DNA from: Cellulosimicrobium sp. ES-005
GTDB lineage: Bacteria > Actinomycetota > Actinomycetes > Actinomycetales > Cellulomonadaceae
NCBI RefSeq assembly: GCF_040448685.1
Contig: NZ_CP159290.1
Location: 4,464,001-4,528,000, forward strand
Length of the DNA: 64,000 nt
Direction: 5' to 3'
In this document: in pieces, positions 61,347 to 64,000 of the stretch
How positions within the stretch are numbered: the stretch's first letter is position 1
How the letters are laid out: the number at the start of each line of letters is the position of its first letter
The notes under the pieces: generated by a model
What the model saw: the letters and a program-made list of their open reading frames with translations, nothing else
Told to the model about the DNA's origin: nothing
Databases searched by the model: none
Translations under genes and position numbers: made by a program

Positions 61347-61826
61347 ATGACCTCGACGACCCCCCTCGCGACACCCCGGATGTCGAACCCGGCCACGCTC
61401 CTCGACGGCGCCTCGGGTGCGATCTTCGCGCTCATGAAGGCAGCCCGCCAGACGGACCTGCCGCACTCGACGCTCGAGCTGGTGCACCTCCGGGTCAGTC
61501 AGATCAACGGTTGCAGCGTCTGCGTCGACTCGGGCGTGCGGTCGGCGAAGCAGGCGGGCGAGACCGACGAGCGCCTCCACGCGGTGGTCGCGTGGCGCGA
61601 GACGCCGTACTTCACCGACGAGGAGCGCGCCGCGCTCGCGCTGGCGGAGAGCGTCACCCGGCTGGCCGACCGCCCGGACCCCGTCCCGGACGACGTGTGG
61701 GACGAGGCGGCGAGCTTCTTCGACGAGCGCCAGCTGGCGGCCCTGGTCCTCTACGTCGCGACGACCAACCTGTTCAACCGGCTCAACGCCACGACGCGTC
61801 AGCTCGCCGGCGCTTCCTGGGGCTGA
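61347..61826 (+). CDS. Carboxymuconolactone decarboxylase / AhpD-like protein
   Basis: A 159-residue all-helical protein of the AhpD/CMD superfamily. The diagnostic redox motif is LRVSQINGCSVCVDSGVRSAKQAGETDERLHAVVAWRET (about residues 50-88), with CxxC followed by a histidine-containing helix typical of alkylhydroperoxidase AhpD-core proteins. ATG at 61347 follows AAGGAGA. It probably reduces peroxides or takes part in thiol redox chemistry; true carboxymuconolactone decarboxylase activity is unlikely. It is the only intact gene in a decayed patch. Confidence 0.9.
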   Translation: MTSTTPLATPRMSNPATLLDGASGAIFALMKAARQTDLPHSTLELVHLRVSQINGCSVCVDSGVRSAKQAGETDERLHAVVAWRETPYFTDEERAALALAESVTRLADRPDPVPDDVWDEAASFFDERQLAALVLYVATTNLFNRLNATTRQLAGASWG

Positions 61827-61877
61827 GCGCTCCCGACCCGATCAGACGACCTGCCCCGACACTCGAGAGGCACGACG

Positions 61878-62299
61878 ATGGCAGCTGTGCGAGACCAGAG
61901 ATCCGTGAACGGCGACGAGGCGTCCGCAGGGAAGGAGATCGATGCGATCGTCGCCCACGCCGGCGGGTGGCGTGCGGAGACGCTCGCGCGTGTCCGTCGG
62001 GTGATCCTCGACGCCGACCCGGGATCGTGGAGGAGATCAAGTGGCGCAAGCCCTCGAAGCCGGAGGGCGTCCCCACGCGGGTGTGCCAGGGGAACGTCTG
62101 CATGGCGGACCTCCTGAAGCGAGCCGTGCGGCTGACCTTTCCCGCGGGGGCCCGGCTGGACGACCCGGCTCGCCTCTTCAACGCCCGGCTGGACGGCGCC
62201 ACGGTCCGGGCGATCGACCTCGTCGAGGACGCGGAGATCGACGACGACGCGCTCCGCGAGCTCGTGCGCCGCGCGGTCGCCGAGAACCGGCGAGGGTGA
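61878..62299 (+). pseudogene. DUF1801 family protein, frameshifted
   Basis: The first frame from ATG 61878 gives EIDAIVAHAGGWRAETLARVRRVILDADPG, then becomes serine/arginine-rich. A second frame gives IVEEIKWRKPSKPEGVP, then VCMADLLKRAVRLTFPAGARLDDPARLFNARLDGATVRAIDL and EIDDDALRELVRRAV to a stop at 62299. Joined, they match DUF1801 closely. The junction is at about 62021-62024 (CCGGGATC where CCGGGCATC would keep frame), a one-base deletion. The 422-base span is one short of a multiple of three. A true lesion or a sequencing error. Confidence 0.82.
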
Positions 62300-62324
62300 T
62301 CCAGAGCCTCAGGGCACACCTCTG

Positions 62325-62358
62325 GTGAAGTACTTGAATGATCGTTGAGTACATGATT
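62325..62358 (+). promoter_or_regulatory. Likely promoter/operator of the membrane protein-regulator pair
   Basis: A markedly AT-rich patch contains two near-repeats, TTGAATGATCG and TTGAGTACATG, and an imperfect inverted GTACTT / AGTAC. This is the natural place for a promoter and a binding site for the winged-helix regulator. Confidence 0.45.
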
Positions 62359-62414
62359 CCATGGCAAGCATGAGCTCGTCTCGTGCAGACACCCGTTCCC
62401 GAGCTGGAGGCATC

Positions 62415-62852
62415 GTGTCGACACCGGAGGACACCAGCGGTTCGTGGCCGTCGACAGCGGCGGAGGCCCTCGCCGCGGCCGACCAGGTCGGTCGCCGGAT
62501 CCGCTCGCGCCGGCGGTGGTACGTCGTCGGCGCGCTCGTCATGGCGACCACCCTGACCGCGTTCACCGTCGCGCTGGCGTCGTGGCCGGAGCGTCTGGCC
62601 GAGGTGATCGTCCCCGGCCTCGTCGTCGTCGGCGCGACCCTCGCCCTCCTCGCGTGGTGCGGACGGACCGTCCCGGCCGCCGCCACGGCGGCGACGCAGC
62701 GCGTGCTCTTCCTCGGCGCCCTGCTCCTCGTCGTCGCGCTGCTCGTGATCCGGCTGGTCCTCCCCGAGGGCTTCTCCGGATGGGTCCTGCTCGTCGGTCT
62801 GCTGCCCGGCCTGCCCTTCCTCGAACTCGCACGGCGGGTGAGCCGAGCGTGA
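62415..62852 (+). CDS. Small membrane protein paired with winged-helix regulator
   Basis: A 145-residue protein of unknown function. A polar N-terminus (about 1-35) precedes four hydrophobic segments (near 38-58, 65-85, 95-115 and 120-138) covering the rest. GTG 62415 has GGAGG 4 bases upstream; ATG 62361 or 62370 are in-frame alternatives but have no ribosome site. The end overlaps the regulator start by four bases. Membrane proteins with this HTH partner are common in Actinobacteria. The pair may form a one-component sensory or stress unit, but nothing in the sequence shows the signal. Confidence 0.68.
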   Translation: MSTPEDTSGSWPSTAAEALAAADQVGRRIRSRRRWYVVGALVMATTLTAFTVALASWPERLAEVIVPGLVVVGATLALLAWCGRTVPAAATAATQRVLFLGALLLVVALLVIRLVLPEGFSGWVLLVGLLPGLPFLELARRVSRA

Positions 62853-63178
62853 CGCACCCGCGTCATCGCCTCGACGACCTCATCCACTCGCCGGTCCGGC
62901 TCTCGGTCATGGCCGCGCTCCGCGCCGCGGACGCCGTCCACTTCGGGCTGCTCCGGGACACGCTGGAGGTCAGCGACTCCCTGCTGTCCAAGCACCTCGC
63001 CGCGCTGGAGTCGGCCGGCTACATCGAGGTCACGAAGGGCTATGCCGGACGTCGGCCCCGCACGTGGTACTCCCTCTCGTCGGAGGGCCGGGCCGCGTTC
63101 GACGCGTACGTCGTGGCGCTGCGCGAGATCGTCGACGCGTCCGACCCCTCGGACCCGCTTCCTCGTTCCCCGGCGTGA
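62849..63178 (+). CDS. Winged-helix transcriptional regulator (HTH_34 type)
   Basis: A 109-residue DNA-binding protein made of one winged-helix domain: LDDLIHSPVRLSVMAALRAADAVHFGLLRDTLEVSDSLLSKHLAALESAGYIEVTKGYAGRRPRTWYSLSSEGRAAFDAYVVALREIV. This matches the small MarR/ArsR-like HTH_34 family, which has no separate ligand domain. GTG 62849 overlaps the upstream membrane gene by four bases. It probably controls its own two-gene operon. A hairpin lies 117 bases downstream. Confidence 0.88.
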   Translation: MTHPRHRLDDLIHSPVRLSVMAALRAADAVHFGLLRDTLEVSDSLLSKHLAALESAGYIEVTKGYAGRRPRTWYSLSSEGRAAFDAYVVALREIVDASDPSDPLPRSPA

Positions 63179-63600
63179 GGCGGCGCATGCCTGTCGTGCC
63201 CCGGACCGCGGAGCGCCCCGTCGTCGCCCAGCGCGGCGGTCCGTCGTGCGCGGCGCTGCGGGCGATGCGCTCCGGCCGATCCGAAGACCGGTGAACGCCC
63301 GCCGCATCGTGAGACGCGGCGGGCGTCGTCGCCTCGCTCGGCGGCGCGTTTCACGCGTGTTTCTCTGCCGTCTCGGGGTGGCGACGCGCCCGTACCAGCC
63401 AGTATCAACTCGATAACGATCGACCGCAGCAACCGGGCAAGGGGGAGAAGCGTCGCAACTTGCTGGGTAGCGTTGCCTCAAACCGTGGTGGGCATTCCCG
63501 TCCACGCGCACCGACACCAACCGGGCGCGCGGGAGACGGGGCGGCCGGGGGGCGAACGACGCCCGTCCGTCCGCGCCCACCATCCCTTGGAGGAGGAACA
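63179..63600. other. Gene-free stretch before the solute-binding lipoprotein gene
   Basis: Holds the hairpin at 63295-63326 and an AT-richer region (63400-63480) likely to contain the promoter of the next gene. The AGGAGGA ribosome site is near 63590. A 35-codon frame at 63187-63294 has no domain or ribosome site and is not called. Confidence 0.5.
63295..63326. terminator. Terminator of the HTH_34 operon
   Basis: ACGCCCGCCGC pairs perfectly with GCGGCGGGCGT over 11 bp with a 10-base loop. Confidence 0.65.
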
Positions 63601-64000
63601 TTGAAGATCAGGCGCACGAGTGCCGCCCTTGCGGTGACGGTCACCGGGGCACTGCTGTTCTCGGCGTGCAGCGGCACGTCGGGTGACGGCAACACCGAGA
63701 CCGACGACTCCGGCATCAACACCGAGTCCGCCGTCACCGTCGCGTGGGAGGCGCCCCTCAACGAGCTCAACCTGAGCTCCGCGAACGGCAACGCGACGCA
63801 GAACGCGGTCATCAACTACATGCTCAACGCGGGCTTCAACTACTACGACGCCGACCTGAACCTCGTCCAGGACGAGTCGTTCGGCACGTACAAGAAGGTG
63901 TCCGACGACCCGCTGACGATCGAGTACACCGTCGGGGACGACACGAAGTGGTCTGACGGCACCCCGTTCGACGCGACCGACATCCTCCTCGAGTGGGCCG
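63601..64000 (+). CDS. Peptide-type ABC transporter solute-binding lipoprotein (5' part)
   Basis: The gene starts with TTG at 63601, behind a strong AGGAGGA site, and is still open at the window end, so only about 133 residues are visible. The N-terminus is KIRRTSAALAVTVTGALLFS followed by the lipobox cysteine (ALLFSAC, about residue 23). Then come an acidic linker and AVTVAWEAPLNELNLSSANGN. The segment LTIEYTVGDDTKWSDGTPFDATDILLEWA is the classic opening block of family 5 (oligopeptide/dipeptide) binding proteins. Permease and ATPase genes probably follow beyond the window. Confidence 0.85.
   Translation, partial: MKIRRTSAALAVTVTGALLFSACSGTSGDGNTETDDSGINTESAVTVAWEAPLNELNLSSANGNATQNAVINYMLNAGFNYYDADLNLVQDESFGTYKKVSDDPLTIEYTVGDDTKWSDGTPFDATDILLEWA

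Noticed and set aside
63187-63294. 35-codon frame starting at ATG 63187.
   Set aside because: No ribosome site, no domain, and it ends at the terminator hairpin; best treated as noncoding.

Overview
The window is a GC-rich (low-to-mid 70s % by eye) actinobacterial chromosome segment. Frequent GTG starts, four-base ATGA/GTGA stop-start overlaps, leaderless genes with TAnnnT -10 boxes, a RamB-type regulator beside isocitrate lyase and an Actinobacteria-style DUF779/aldehyde dehydrogenase pair all fit Micrococcales. The gene set is close in style to Cellulosimicrobium, Cellulomonas or Isoptericola; the genus is an inference. I see no rRNA, tRNA, CRISPR, prophage or insertion sequence. Coding density is high and most of the window is ordinary chromosome.

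Layout. 0-4.3 kb: aldehyde dehydrogenase, DUF779 protein, a small membrane protein with a YidC-like insertase, and an APH-type phosphotransferase. 4.3-8.2 kb: DoxX with a divergent HxlR regulator, a SulP anion transporter and a proline-rich membrane protein. 8.3-13.4 kb: glyoxylate shunt (aceB, aceA) with divergent ramB. 13.4-17.4 kb: TetR-controlled drug exporter and an Abhydrolase_9 membrane protein. 17.5-30.5 kb: one 13-gene, almost fully overlapping minus-strand operon. It holds a Liv-type ABC importer, acyl-CoA synthetase, TetR regulator, 3-hydroxybutyrate-dehydrogenase-like SDR, two alpha/beta hydrolases, both subunits of succinyl-CoA:3-ketoacid CoA-transferase, and a thiolase. 30.8-34 kb: nhaA and a YqeB-family protein, then a 0.8 kb gene-free island rich in long inverted repeats. 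34-40.2 kb: DUF1697, amidase, PadR with an MFS exporter, and a PIN-PhoH protein. 40.3-44.7 kb: FUSC transporter with divergent MarR, fumC and carbonic anhydrase. 44.8-50.7 kb: complete sugar ABC importer with its own ATPase, fructokinase and xseB. 50.7-60.2 kb: xseA, polysaccharide deacetylase, ispH, rmuC, an ABC exporter and ychF. 60.2-62.3 kb: decaying genes (frameshifted DUF1330, 5'-truncated MFS, frameshifted DUF1801) around one intact AhpD-like gene. 62.4-64 kb: a membrane protein with a winged-helix regulator, then the start of a peptide-type solute-binding lipoprotein that runs off the window.

How it fits together. The large operon looks like an import-and-degrade pathway for 3-hydroxybutyrate or acetoacetate, possibly as esters or oligomers cleaved by the hydrolases. 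It would yield acetyl-CoA, which the nearby RamB-controlled glyoxylate shunt can assimilate.

The most unusual non-coding feature is a set of intergenic hairpins and 20-21 bp repeats with GCGAG or CCGAACACG at their base. They sit at gene 3' ends. One repeat family (core GAGGTAGAG) appears at three to four loci and supplies the stop codon of two genes.
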